A stretch of DNA of 64,000 nucleotides, taken from contig NZ_CAJHOB010000006.1 of NCBI RefSeq assembly GCF_905120355.1, forward strand, positions 1 to 64,000, given 5' to 3'. Under the pieces are notes generated by a model. The model saw only the letters and a list, made by a program, of their open reading frames with translations, was not told where the DNA came from and made no database searches. Source of the stretch: Azonexus hydrophilus (lineage in GTDB: Bacteria > Pseudomonadota > Gammaproteobacteria > Burkholderiales > Rhodocyclaceae). Positions within the stretch are counted from its first letter, which is position 1; each line of letters starts with the position of its first letter. Shown one piece after another: positions 54,273-63,907 of the stretch. The position numbers and the translations under genes were made by a program.

Positions 54273-55113
54273 CAGCCGCGATGATGGGAAGCAGGGAGTG
54301 TTTCCGGGCTGCCTTGAACAGTCGGCCATCGGCCTTGATGTCGGCGACGAACTGCTCCAGCCGGCTGTGCCAGACGGGGTCGCCCGGTTTCAGGGCAAAG
54401 GCGTAGGGGATTTTTTCCATCTCCGGTGGCGGTTCGATCAAACGTGCCCAGGTGGTTGTTTCCAGCATCCGCCGGCTGTAGGGGTAATCGGTCATGAAGA
54501 CGTCGGCGCGGCCCGACTGCACTTCTTCCTCGCGCCCATTGGGGCGCTGGGTGACCAGCAGCTGCGCATGACGTAACTGGCGGCGCATGACGTTTTCGTG
54601 ATAGGTGCCGCGTGCTACGGCGACCACATTGCCCGGCTGGTCAATGTCCTGCCAGGTGCGGATGCGCCGGTTGCTGCGCGTGGTGATGGCATAGGTGCCG
54701 CTGTTGAGGTGAGGCTGGGTGAATTGCAGGTATTTCTGCCGCTCCGCAGTGATGCCGATGGCGAAAATGGCGACATCGCAACGTTCGGAGAGCAGGTCAT
54801 CAATCAGGCGTGAGAATGAGCTGTCGATGAAGCGTGGTGTTACCGCCAGATCCGCCGCCAGCGCATGCGCCAGATCAATCCCGATGCCTGATATCTCACG
54901 GGTTTTGGGATTGCGGTAGGAAATCCCGTAGTAATCCGGCCAGATGCAGATATCAACGGCATTGCGTGTCTTGATGCGGGTCAGCGTGTCCGCCTGTGCT
55001 GGCAGGGGCAGCAGGCAGGCGATGCAGCAGGCGGCAGGCCCCCAGAAGGTTCGTCCCAGATGCCACCAGCGACGAGTGCAGTGCAGGGGGCGGGCGTTGG
55101 TGAGCAGGCGCAT
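54256..55113 (-). CDS. periplasmic solute-binding protein, SBP_bac_3 family
   Basis: A 285-residue secreted binding protein of the amino-acid type: signal peptide ending AQA, then VDICIWPDYYGISYRNPKTREISGIGIDLAHALA, DDLLSERCDVAIFAIGITAERQKYLQFTQPHLNSGTYAI and DVFMTDYPYS. No permease or ATPase gene is next to it. Its stop overlaps the histidine kinase start, so it probably presents a ligand to the kinase's periplasmic domain rather than to a transporter. It heads the three-gene signalling operon. Confidence 0.85.
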   Translation of the reverse strand: MRLLTNARPLHCTRRWWHLGRTFWGPAACCIACLLPLPAQADTLTRIKTRNAVDICIWPDYYGISYRNPKTREISGIGIDLAHALAADLAVTPRFIDSSFSRLIDDLLSERCDVAIFAIGITAERQKYLQFTQPHLNSGTYAITTRSNRRIRTWQDIDQPGNVVAVARGTYHENVMRRQLRHAQLLVTQRPNGREEEVQSGRADVFMTDYPYSRRMLETTTWARLIEPPPEMEKIPYAFALKPGDPVWHSRLEQFVADIKADGRLFKAARKHSLLPIIAADAHAR

Positions 55114-55192
55114 GGCAGGGCTGCGATGTAACGGTATCAGGTGAAACAGCGCGAAGTGAATATCTTGCTGGAGGGGGACTGTGCTAGATTCA

Positions 55193-55244
55193 GCGAATTA
55201 TTTTTATCCTGCGCTGGAATTTAGCATGAACACAGCTAATTCGC
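55193..55244. repeat. inverted repeat before the DUF748 gene
   Basis: GCGAATTA (55193-55200) and TAATTCGC (55237-55244) are perfect inverted repeats 36 bases apart in AT-rich sequence, followed by six T (55246-55251). This non-coding look supports starting the downstream gene at 55280 rather than at the ATG at 55226. Confidence 0.35.
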
Positions 55245-55279
55245 ATTTTTTAATGAAATTGTCACAGATTTGTAAGCGA

Positions 55280-58200
55280 ATGGATACGCCGAAAAATCGC
55301 CGGCGCGGGCAATGGCTGTTGGGCAGTTTTGTCGTGTTGGTGCTGCTGGGCTTTTTTGTGCTGCCGCCGATCCTGAAAAACATTCTGTTGCAGCAACTGA
55401 GTGCCAGCCTGCAGCGCGAGGTCGTGATTGAGCGGGTCGAGATCAATCCGTTACGGCTTTCCTTGCGCCTGAACGGTGTGTCGGTGCGCGCCAGACCTGG
55501 CGAGGCGACGGACGCTACGGTGGTGGCGGCACCGGTGGAAATCGCTGGATTCGATGAGCTGTTCGTCAACCTTTCCTCAGCCTCATTGTTCAAGCTGGCT
55601 GTGGTGGTGGATGAATTGCAACTGCGGCGCCCGCGCCTGGCGATCAGCCGCTATGCCGACGGGCGGTTGAACGTGTCAGATCTACTCGATGCATGGATGC
55701 AGCCAGACGATACACCGGCCGGTCCGCCGCCGCGTTTTTCCCTTAACAATATTCGCATCGAGGAAGGCGAGATCCTTTTCGACGACCAGCTGCATGGCAA
55801 GCTGCACCGGATCGATGGTGTGCAGCTGGGTCTGCCTTTCGTCTCCAGCCTGCCGTATCAGGCTGATGTCGAGGTGCAGCCGTTGTTTGCCGCCAACATC
55901 AATGGCGCCCCGCTGCGTCTGGAAGGCGAGAGCACGCCGTTTGCCGAGGACCGGGAGAGCCGGCTTAACCTGACGCTGGACGCTTTCGATCTGGCGGGTA
56001 TCGGTGCATACCTGCCGGCAAACTTTCCCCTGCGTCTGCCGGCGGCAAAACTCGACAGCCGTGTGCAGGCGGTGTTCCGCGAGCTTCCTGGTGGTGTCAA
56101 CTCGCTGGTGCTGACCGGTCAGCTGGCGCTGAACGGTTTGCGTCTGACCGATTCGGCGGGTGCGCCGCTGCTTGCCTGGCAGAAGCTGAGCGTTGATGTG
56201 GCAGAAATCGATCCGTTCAACCAGAATTTTGCGCTGCGTCAGGTGACGCTGGATGGCCTGGAAGTCGATGCGGCGGTGAACCAAAGGGGGGAACTCAATT
56301 TTCTGCGAGTGATCGAGCGTTTGCAGGCGGATTCGCAGGCCACCGGCAAGGCAGAGGAGGCAGTGCAGCCGGCGGCGGGAGACGCCAGCAAGACGCCGTT
56401 GCGTTGGTCGCTGGGCGGATTGCAGCTCAACGATGCGCGCCTGCGTTGGCAGGATGCGTCGAATACGCCCCCGGTCGTCGGTAGTGTGGATGGCGTGACG
56501 CTGCGCCTGGCGGCGCTCGATCAGGATTTGAAAAAAGTGCAGGTGGACTCGCTGACGGCTGCCATCGATTTTGCCGACGCCTTGCGCGCCAGCCAGCTGG
56601 CCGTGGAAGGGGTGCAGCTTGATCTTGCTGGGCAACAGGTCGAGGTCGCCGCCGTGCGTCTGCAGGGTGCCCGGCTGAGCGTGTTGCGCGCGGCGGATGG
56701 CGCCGTGCATTGGCTCAGTCCGCCGCAGTTGCAAGCCGGCAAACGTAGCGCGAACAAGGCGCCCGCCAGTCAGACGCCACCCTGGCGCGCCACCCTGGCG
56801 CGCCTGCAGGTGTCCGATCTGGCCGTGCGGTTTGAAGATCGGAGTGTGCAGCCGAACGCCGTGCAGGAAATCGATGCGCTCGAACTGGTGGCCGACAATC
56901 TGGGCACAATTCCGCAACAACAGGCGCAGCTGCAGCTGAAAGCACAACTCAACCGGACCGGCCAGTTGGAGGTGAGCGGCGGTGTCCAGGTGGAGCCGCT
57001 CGCCGGCAAACTCAAAGTCAGTACCACCGGTGTGCCCATCGACGTGCTGCAGGGGTATATCGATCCCCACCTGAATGCCAATCTGCAACGCGGCCAGTTT
57101 TCCAACACTGGCGAGCTGGAGTTTTCGCTCAACCCCAAGGCGGCAAAAGACGCGCTGAAACTGGCCTATCGTGGCTCGGCCACACTGGGCAACCTGCAGC
57201 TGGTTGACCGGGAAAACAAGAATGACTTCCTGAAATGGAAGTCGCTGCACGTTGGCAAAATCGACTTCCAGCTGGCACCGATGAAAATCGATGTCGGCGA
57301 AATTGCCCTCAGCGATTTTTTCTCGCGCCTGATCCTGAATGCCAATGGTCGCCTCAACCTGGCTGACATCCTGCGCCAGGAAGCTGCTGCCACGCCAGCG
57401 GACGGTGCTGCGTCCGGCAATGCCTCTGCAGTCGCAGCGGTTGCGGCCGCCCCGGAAGTCACGCCGGCCGTGGCACCACCCGCCGGGTCGTCGCTGCCGA
57501 TCAGGATCGGCAAGATCACGCTGAATAACGGCCGGGTCAATTTCTCGGATTATTTCGTCAAACCTAATTACACCGTCAATGTCGGCAAGCTCTCCGGGCG
57601 TGTCACCGGGCTGTCTTCAGAGGCCGGGACGCTGGCCGACATGGAATTGCGTGGTACTTACGGTAGTGCTGCGCCCGTGCTGGTGACGGCAAAACTGAAT
57701 CCGCTGGCAGCTGAATCCTTCCTCGATCTGAAGGCAGAAGTGAAAGGGGTGGATCTGACGGGTTTCTCGCCGTATTCGGGCAAATACGCCGGCTACCTGA
57801 TCGAGAAAGGGAAACTCAGCCTGGATGTGGCGTACAAGCTGGAAAACCGGGTGTTGAGTGCGGAAAACCATCTCTTCATCGACCAGTTCAACTTCGGGCA
57901 AAAGGTGGACAGCCCGGATGCCACCAGCCTACCGGTGAATCTGGCCATTGCCCTGCTGCGCAACAACCGGGGCGAAATCGATATCCGCCTGCCGATTTCC
58001 GGCTCCCTGGACGATCCGCAGTTTTCTCTCGGGGGCTTGATCGTCAAGGTGATCGTCAATCTTTTCGTCAAGGCGGTGACCTCGCCTTTCGCCTTGCTTG
58101 GTTCGATGTTCGGTGATGGGCAGGAACTGTCGAGCATTGCATTCGAACCGGGACGCTGGCTCCCCGATGCCGCGGCACAGAAGAAGTTGCAGGCGCTGGC

Positions 58201-58675
58201 CAAGGCCATGAATGAACGCGACGCGCTCAAACTTGACATCACTGGCTTTGCCGACGCCGAAATCGACCGTGAAGGGATCAAGCGGGTGGGGGTCGAGCGC
58301 CTGATGCGGCGTGAAAAATTGGCCGACCTGCAGAAAAAAGGGGGCGACAGTATTGAAATGCGTGATGTGCGTATCGCGCCGGAAGAATATGCCAGCTACT
58401 TGACCCGGGTGTACAAGGCCGCAAAGTTTCCCAAACCACGCAATTTTGTCGGTTTGCAGAAAACCTTGCCGGTAGAGGAAATGGAGCGCCTGCTGCTGGC
58501 CAATATACCGGCGGCGGACAGTGATCTGGGCGCGCTGGCCAATCAGCGTGCGGAAAGCGTGCAACGCTGGCTGGTGGAGGAGGGCAAGGTTGATCCTGAG
58601 CGGGTATTCCTGGTGCCCGCCAAGGCCGGGCAGGCGGCACCTGCCGGTGGCCAGGTCATGTTCAATCTGCATTGA
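55280..58675 (+). CDS. DUF748 (AsmA-like) envelope protein
   Basis: A 1131-residue protein with one N-terminal membrane helix (WLLGSFVVLVLLGFFVLPPIL) and a long periplasmic part. It shows the repeating beta pattern of the AsmA/DUF748 superfamily: VIERVEINPLRLSLRLNGVSV, then IRIEEGEILFDDQ and ITLNNGRVNFSDYFVKPNY. Such proteins form long grooves thought to carry lipids between membranes. An Ala/Pro-rich linker lies near residue 720. The C-terminal 200 residues (FADAEIDREGIKRVGVERLM, NQRAESVQRWLVEEG) resemble an OmpA-like domain, although poorly conserved. ATGs at 55181 and 55226 are in frame, but the sequence there looks non-coding. Confidence 0.85.
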   Translation: MDTPKNRRRGQWLLGSFVVLVLLGFFVLPPILKNILLQQLSASLQREVVIERVEINPLRLSLRLNGVSVRARPGEATDATVVAAPVEIAGFDELFVNLSSASLFKLAVVVDELQLRRPRLAISRYADGRLNVSDLLDAWMQPDDTPAGPPPRFSLNNIRIEEGEILFDDQLHGKLHRIDGVQLGLPFVSSLPYQADVEVQPLFAANINGAPLRLEGESTPFAEDRESRLNLTLDAFDLAGIGAYLPANFPLRLPAAKLDSRVQAVFRELPGGVNSLVLTGQLALNGLRLTDSAGAPLLAWQKLSVDVAEIDPFNQNFALRQVTLDGLEVDAAVNQRGELNFLRVIERLQADSQATGKAEEAVQPAAGDASKTPLRWSLGGLQLNDARLRWQDASNTPPVVGSVDGVTLRLAALDQDLKKVQVDSLTAAIDFADALRASQLAVEGVQLDLAGQQVEVAAVRLQGARLSVLRAADGAVHWLSPPQLQAGKRSANKAPASQTPPWRATLARLQVSDLAVRFEDRSVQPNAVQEIDALELVADNLGTIPQQQAQLQLKAQLNRTGQLEVSGGVQVEPLAGKLKVSTTGVPIDVLQGYIDPHLNANLQRGQFSNTGELEFSLNPKAAKDALKLAYRGSATLGNLQLVDRENKNDFLKWKSLHVGKIDFQLAPMKIDVGEIALSDFFSRLILNANGRLNLADILRQEAAATPADGAASGNASAVAAVAAAPEVTPAVAPPAGSSLPIRIGKITLNNGRVNFSDYFVKPNYTVNVGKLSGRVTGLSSEAGTLADMELRGTYGSAAPVLVTAKLNPLAAESFLDLKAEVKGVDLTGFSPYSGKYAGYLIEKGKLSLDVAYKLENRVLSAENHLFIDQFNFGQKVDSPDATSLPVNLAIALLRNNRGEIDIRLPISGSLDDPQFSLGGLIVKVIVNLFVKAVTSPFALLGSMFGDGQELSSIAFEPGRWLPDAAAQKKLQALAKAMNERDALKLDITGFADAEIDREGIKRVGVERLMRREKLADLQKKGGDSIEMRDVRIAPEEYASYLTRVYKAAKFPKPRNFVGLQKTLPVEEMERLLLANIPAADSDLGALANQRAESVQRWLVEEGKVDPERVFLVPAKAGQAAPAGGQVMFNLH

Positions 58676-58699
58676 GCTGCCGTGGCGGGATGATCAACC

Positions 58700-59125
58700 A
58701 TGACACAGAGTGAATTGGCCGCGGCCTATGCCGCGACCTGTTACCGGGTCTATCTGCCGGGCGGCGTGATCGATTTGCGGGTCGGCAAAACGGATGCACG
58801 ACTCGCCGCTTGGCTGGCGACCACTGGTGCCCGTTGTTTTGCCGTGCTGACGGCCTGCAATCCGGGTAGCGTCGCCTCGGTCGAGCGCAACGCCGAACAA
58901 CAGGCGGCCTTGGTCGCTGACTTGCTGGAGGGGAATTACGATACCTTCAGTGGCGAGAACATTGCCGATGATGCTGCGTGGCCGGTGGAAGAAAGTGTGT
59001 TCGTGCCCGATCTCGAACGCCTCGATGCACTGGCGTTGGCGGCCGATTACGGCCAAAATGCAATCCTGTGGGGGACTGCGGCGGGCACCCCGGAGTTGGC
59101 CTGGACTGCCGAACTGGATGCATGA
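58700..59125 (+). CDS. DUF3293 domain protein
   Basis: A 141-residue soluble protein. YRVYLPGGVIDLRVG, AVLTACNPGSVASVERNAEQQAAL, PVEESVFVPDLE and DYGQNAILWG match the DUF3293 family pattern. No function is known. It ends in a four-base overlap with the protein kinase gene, so the two are translated together. The ATG at 58700 is 24 bases after the DUF748 stop. Confidence 0.85.
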   Translation: MTQSELAAAYAATCYRVYLPGGVIDLRVGKTDARLAAWLATTGARCFAVLTACNPGSVASVERNAEQQAALVADLLEGNYDTFSGENIADDAAWPVEESVFVPDLERLDALALAADYGQNAILWGTAAGTPELAWTAELDA

Positions 59126-61491
59126 TGCAAAAAATCGGTCGTTTTGAAATTCGTGGCGAACTCGGGCGTGGTGCGCAGAGCGTGGTCTATCGTGCCTGGG
59201 ACCCGCAGCTGGAGCGCGAGGTGGCGATCAAGACCCTGCATTTCCAGCAGCCCAAACCGGGGCAGAATCGGGCGCTGCTGGCGGAGGCGCGTTCAGTCAG
59301 CCGCTTGCGTCACGCCAATCTGGTACCGATATTCGAGGCCGGCGAGGAAGAGGGTGATCTTTACCTCGTATTTGAATATGTGCCCGGGCGTAACCTGGCC
59401 GAGTTCCTGCGCATTCATGGTGCCCTGCAGCCGGTGCGCGCAGCCGGCATCATGCGCGACATCCTGGAGGCGGTGGCGCAGGCGCACGCAGCCGGGGTCA
59501 TTCACCGCGATCTGAAACCGTCAAATATCCTGCTCGATGCGGACGACACGCCGCGGGTCATGGATTTCGGCATTGCTACTCCGGTCGATGCGCCGAGCGA
59601 GCGCATGGATCAACTTTCCGGCACCCCCAATTACATGGCGCCGGAGTATGTGCTGCGGCGCGAATTGAGTGAACGTTCCGACGTCTTTACCGCCGGCCTC
59701 ATCCTTTACGAGATGCTCTCTGGCCGCCGTGCCTTCAGTGGTGGGGACCTGCAAGGTTTGTTGCAGCGCGTGGCCAGCGAGACCGTGCGTCTGCCCGCCG
59801 AGATACCAGTGGATGAACGTCTGGCTGCGATTACCCACAAGGCGCTGGCCGTCGATCCGGCGCTACGCTATCAGAGTGCCGAACAATTTGCCGCCGCGCT
59901 CGACGATTATCTCGAGCCGCCGCTGGAGGTGCCGAGTGGCGAGGTCAATGCGCAGGCGACAGTGGAATTCCTGTTGCGTCGCATGCGCCACAAGAGCGAT
60001 TTTCCCGCCCTGTCCGAATCGGTTACGGCGATCAACCGCATTGCCAACAGCGAAACGGAAAGCGTCAACCGTCTTTCTAGCACCATTCTGCGTGATTTCG
60101 CACTGACTAATAAAATCCTGCGCCTGGTCAATTCGGTGCATTTCCGCACCGCCGGTGGCGGCAACATCAGCACCGTCTCGCGGGCGGTGATCGTGCTGGG
60201 GTTTGAAGCGGTACGCAACATCGCGATTACGGTCCTTCTATTCGAACATTTGCAGAACAAGGGGAATGCCGGCCAGTTGAAGGAAGCTTTCCTGCGCACC
60301 AATCTGGCCGCCGTGCTGGCGCGCGACCTGAGCCAACTCACCCGCCTGGCCGACCCTGAGCAGGCCTTCATCTGCGCGCTGTTCCACGGTCTGGGGCGAT
60401 TGCTGGCGCTCTATTATTTCCCTGAGGAAAGCGACGAAATCCGCCGTCAAATGCTGCAGAAGAACTGCAGCGAGGAAACCGCCGCCCGCTCGGTGCTGGG
60501 GATCGGCTTGCAGGATCTCGGCGTGGCAATCGCCCGGCAATGGGGCTTCCCGCAACTGATCGTCGACTCCATGCGCGACCTGCCGGCAGGCCGGGTGCGG
60601 CACCCGGCCAGTGCCGAAGAACGGCTGCGAGTGCTGTCCGGCATGGCCGAGCAGTTGTGTGACATGCTCGGTGATGCCACGCCGGAAACCCGCGTGCGGG
60701 AAATGAAGAAAATCCAGATGCGATTTGCCACTGCCCTGCCGGTCGCAGACGAAGAGCTGAACCAGAGCCTGCATCGTTCGATTGCCGAAGTGGGTGAGTT
60801 TGCCCGCATCATCCAGTTGAACGTCAAGCAAACGGCTTTTGGCCGGCAGATCCAGAATTTCGTCAGCGACAATGCGCCGGACGGGGAGGACGCCGGTACT
60901 GCCAGCACCTTCAGCGGCACGGTATTGCATGAAGGAGAGGGGGTACTGGCCGATGCGCCGACCCTGTCCGAGCAGCCTGACGCCCAGGCCGTGCTGACCG
61001 CCGGCATTCAGGACATTAGCAACAGTCTGGTCGATGATTTCAAGCTCAACGACATCCTGCGCATCATTCTCGAAACCATGTACCGCGCCATGGGGTTCAA
61101 GCGTGTCCTGCTGTGCATCCGCGATGCGCGCAGCAACAGCATGCAGGGGCGCTTTGGCCTGGGACCGGATAGTGTCGCCTTGTCGCGCAGTTTCCGTTTC
61201 TCACTGGAGCACGGTAATGACGTGTTTTTCGCTGCCTGCGCACGCGGTGCCGATATTCTCATCAGCGATACCGACGATCCCAAGATTGCAGCGCGCATTC
61301 CTGAGTGGTACCACAAGCTGACGCCCGCCCGCTCGTTCATCCTGCTGCCGCTGACCATCAAGGGCAAGCCGGTGGCGCTGATTTATGCCGATGCCGATGC
61401 CGCCAACAGCATCATCATTCCCGAGAAGGAATTGTCGTTGCTGCGCACGCTGCGCAATCAGGCAGTGCTGGCGATCAAGCAGGGAGGCTGA
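59122..61491 (+). CDS. Ser/Thr protein kinase / HDOD / GAF fusion
   Basis: A 789-residue soluble protein of three modules. The N-terminal Hanks-type kinase is complete: glycine loop GELGRGAQSVVY, Lys37 in VAIK, HRDLKPSN near 127-134, DFG near 148, and MAPEY. An HDOD domain (about 290-480) has the degenerate HD fold used in signalling, not in catalysis. A GAF domain (about 640-785) ends the protein. The substrate and ligand are unknown. The start overlaps the DUF3293 stop (ATGATG), and the Gate-domain gene follows at once. Confidence 0.92.
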   Translation: MMQKIGRFEIRGELGRGAQSVVYRAWDPQLEREVAIKTLHFQQPKPGQNRALLAEARSVSRLRHANLVPIFEAGEEEGDLYLVFEYVPGRNLAEFLRIHGALQPVRAAGIMRDILEAVAQAHAAGVIHRDLKPSNILLDADDTPRVMDFGIATPVDAPSERMDQLSGTPNYMAPEYVLRRELSERSDVFTAGLILYEMLSGRRAFSGGDLQGLLQRVASETVRLPAEIPVDERLAAITHKALAVDPALRYQSAEQFAAALDDYLEPPLEVPSGEVNAQATVEFLLRRMRHKSDFPALSESVTAINRIANSETESVNRLSSTILRDFALTNKILRLVNSVHFRTAGGGNISTVSRAVIVLGFEAVRNIAITVLLFEHLQNKGNAGQLKEAFLRTNLAAVLARDLSQLTRLADPEQAFICALFHGLGRLLALYYFPEESDEIRRQMLQKNCSEETAARSVLGIGLQDLGVAIARQWGFPQLIVDSMRDLPAGRVRHPASAEERLRVLSGMAEQLCDMLGDATPETRVREMKKIQMRFATALPVADEELNQSLHRSIAEVGEFARIIQLNVKQTAFGRQIQNFVSDNAPDGEDAGTASTFSGTVLHEGEGVLADAPTLSEQPDAQAVLTAGIQDISNSLVDDFKLNDILRIILETMYRAMGFKRVLLCIRDARSNSMQGRFGLGPDSVALSRSFRFSLEHGNDVFFAACARGADILISDTDDPKIAARIPEWYHKLTPARSFILLPLTIKGKPVALIYADADAANSIIIPEKELSLLRTLRNQAVLAIKQGG

Positions 61492-62430
61492 GTGGATGTC
61501 CTGATCGAAGTCCTGCTACGGGCAGGGCGCTCGGCGGTCGAGCTGTCCCTGTTCGTACTGCTGCCGGTGATGGTGGTGATGCTGTCCCTGATGCGCTTTC
61601 TCGAAGCGCGCGGGGTGCTCGACTGGCTGGTGGATAAGACGGCCCCGGTGGTGAAACCTTTCGGGTTGACCGGACTGGGGGTGTTTGCGGCCCTGCAGAT
61701 CAATTTCGTCAGTTTTGCCGCGCCGCTGGCGACGCTGGTGATGATGGCCCAGCGCGGTGCCTCCGACCGCCACATTGCGGCCACGCTGGCCATGGTGTTT
61801 GCCATGTCCCAGGCCAATGCGGCCTTGCCGATGCTGGCGATGGGGCTGGATATCGGGCTGACTTTGCTGTGGTCGCTGCTGGGCGGACTGGCGGCGGCCA
61901 GCGCCACCTATTATTTCTTTGGGCGCCGGCTGTCTTCTGCCGAAGGCGTGCTGGACGAGCATCTCGACCACCCGGTGGCAGATAGCGCCAAAGGCATTCT
62001 CGATGTCATCAATCGTGCCGGGGCGGAAGCCTTCCGCCTGGCGACCGGGGCGATTCCCATGCTGGTACTGTCCCTGGTTGCCGTCAGCGTGCTGCGTGCC
62101 TACGGTGCGATTGACGCCCTGACGGCCCTGCTGGCGCCGCTGCTGGACTGGGCAGGCATCGATCGGATGCTGGTGCTGCCGGCGCTGACCAAGTACCTGG
62201 CGGGGGGTACGGCGATGATGGGCGTGGTCGATGAAATGCGCCGTGCCGGGCAGATCAGCATTGAACTGCTCAACCAGAGTGCCGGTTTCCTTATTTCTCC
62301 ATTCGATTTGCCCGGTGTGGCCGTGCTCATTTCTGCCGGCCCGCGCATCGCTCAGGTTTGGAAGCCGGCCGCCTGCGGTGCCTGTGTCGGCATTGCCCTG
62401 CGTACGCTGGGGCATGTCTGCATGGGCTGA
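61492..62430 (+). CDS. Gate-domain (nucleoside recognition) membrane protein
   Basis: A 312-residue membrane protein with about eight hydrophobic segments. INFVSFAAPLATLVMMAQRGASDRHIAATLAMVF and KYLAGGTAMMGVVDEMRR are the two halves of the nucleoside-recognition/Gate fold found in SpmA/SpmB and FeoB-like proteins. The transported substance is unknown. The start is GTG at 61492, directly after the kinase stop, with GGGAGG seven bases upstream. Confidence 0.82.
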   Translation: MDVLIEVLLRAGRSAVELSLFVLLPVMVVMLSLMRFLEARGVLDWLVDKTAPVVKPFGLTGLGVFAALQINFVSFAAPLATLVMMAQRGASDRHIAATLAMVFAMSQANAALPMLAMGLDIGLTLLWSLLGGLAAASATYYFFGRRLSSAEGVLDEHLDHPVADSAKGILDVINRAGAEAFRLATGAIPMLVLSLVAVSVLRAYGAIDALTALLAPLLDWAGIDRMLVLPALTKYLAGGTAMMGVVDEMRRAGQISIELLNQSAGFLISPFDLPGVAVLISAGPRIAQVWKPAACGACVGIALRTLGHVCMG

Positions 62431-62462
62431 AGGCGACAGTTACAGTCAGCAAAGGAAGCCAC

Positions 62463-62891
62463 ATGGCGCGTATCAAGATCGTAGTCCCGGATGAATTCGT
62501 TTTTTCCACCGAACTGCCGCTCTACATCCAGCACATCAATTATGGTCAGCATCTCGATAACGCTGCGTTGTTGATGCTGGTTGCCGAAGCGCGCGTGCGG
62601 TTTTTCCGTCACTTCGGCTGGAGCGAACTCGATGTCGATGGCGTCGGTATCGTCGTTGCTGATGCCGCCGTGCAATACCGTTCGGAAGCCTTCTACGGCG
62701 ACACGCTGCGCCTGTCGCTGGCGACCGCCGATTTCAACGATTACGGCTGCGATCTGGTCTGGCTCGCGGTGGAAACCAGCAGTGGCCGCGAGGTCGCACG
62801 GGGCAAGCAGGGCATCGTTTTCTTCGATTACAGCGCCCGCTGCAAGGCCAGGGTGCCAGACGTATTCCGGGCCCGGACGGCAGGCGCATGA
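62463..62891 (+). CDS. thioesterase, 4HBT hotdog family
   Basis: A 142-residue hotdog-fold protein. HINYGQHLDNAALLMLVAEARVRFF is the hot-dog helix with the usual catalytic Asp/Glu region, and AAVQYRSEAFYGDTLRL forms the following strands. It should hydrolyse an acyl-CoA thioester; the acyl group is unknown. The ATG at 62463 follows AAGGAAG. It overlaps the radical SAM gene start by four bases. Confidence 0.87.
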   Translation: MARIKIVVPDEFVFSTELPLYIQHINYGQHLDNAALLMLVAEARVRFFRHFGWSELDVDGVGIVVADAAVQYRSEAFYGDTLRLSLATADFNDYGCDLVWLAVETSSGREVARGKQGIVFFDYSARCKARVPDVFRARTAGA

Positions 62892-63772
62892 TTCCGATCC
62901 GTTACGTCGAACCGGTCTACCGTCCGCCTTCTGAAGCGGAGTCCCTGATTCTGCCGGTGACTGATGGCTGCTCCTGGAATCAATGTACTTTCTGCGAGAT
63001 GTACACTGCGCCGCAGAAGAAATTCCGGGCGCGTAGCGAAGCGGAAGTGCTGGACAACATCCGGGCCCTGGGCGCGCGTTACGGTAGCCAGCTGCGGCGG
63101 ATTTTTCTGGCCGATGGCGACGCTCTGGTTCTGCCTACCCGGCGTCTGCTGAACATTCTTGCGGCCATTCGCGAACATCTGCCGGCAGTGCGCCGCGTTT
63201 CCAGCTACTGTCTGGCGCGCAACCTGGCCAAGAAGAGCGTTTCCGAATTGCAGGCTCTGGCTGCGGCCGGACTCGGACTGGTCTATCTGGGTGCTGAATC
63301 GGGGGATGACGAGGTGCTGGCGGCGGTCAACAAGGGTGAAACCTATGCCACGACTCTGGATGCCCTGGAAAAACTTGGCGCGGCGGGCATCAGCCGCTCG
63401 GTAATGATCCTGAATGGTCTGGGCGGGCAGTCGTTGTCGTTGCAGCATGCTGAAAACTCAGCCCGTCTGATCAATGCGGCGCAGCCGGAATATCTGTCTA
63501 CCCTGGTGGTCAGTTTTCCCCTCGGCGAAGCCCGTTTCCGTGCCGGTTTCCCGAACTGGGAACCTCTGGAACAGCCGGCGTTGTTTGCCGAAATGCGGCA
63601 TTTCATCAGCGCGCTGGAACTCCGGCGTACTGTTTTCCGCTCCGACCATGCCTCCAACTGGTTGATCCTGAAAGGCACCCTGGGGGCTGACAAGGCGCGT
63701 TTGCTGGCCGAGATCGACGCCGCCCAGGCAGGCCAGGCACCGTTACGACCCGCCTGGGCCCGCGGTTTGTAG
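62888..63772 (+). CDS. radical SAM protein with CX4CX2C cluster motif
   Basis: A 294-residue radical SAM enzyme. DGCSWNQCTFCEMY places cysteines at 28, 33 and 36, CX4CX2C instead of the usual CX3CX2C. IFLADGDALVLP, YLGAESGDDEVLAAVNKG and MILNGLGGQ are typical of the TIM-barrel Fe-S oxidoreductases of the B12-less COG1032-like kind. The reaction is unknown. It is probably translated with the thioesterase by their ATGA overlap. Confidence 0.88.
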   Translation: MIPIRYVEPVYRPPSEAESLILPVTDGCSWNQCTFCEMYTAPQKKFRARSEAEVLDNIRALGARYGSQLRRIFLADGDALVLPTRRLLNILAAIREHLPAVRRVSSYCLARNLAKKSVSELQALAAAGLGLVYLGAESGDDEVLAAVNKGETYATTLDALEKLGAAGISRSVMILNGLGGQSLSLQHAENSARLINAAQPEYLSTLVVSFPLGEARFRAGFPNWEPLEQPALFAEMRHFISALELRRTVFRSDHASNWLILKGTLGADKARLLAEIDAAQAGQAPLRPAWARGL

Positions 63773-63907
63773 CCGTTAGCGCGTATGATCTGACAGAATT
63801 TGTGCATGCCTTCACTTTGCCAATTCCCTGGCGTGGCATGTTTTCAACCGTTCGGGCGCTATTGGTCAGGAGGGAGGCTGGCTATATAGGCAACTGCAGC
63901 CAGGCAC

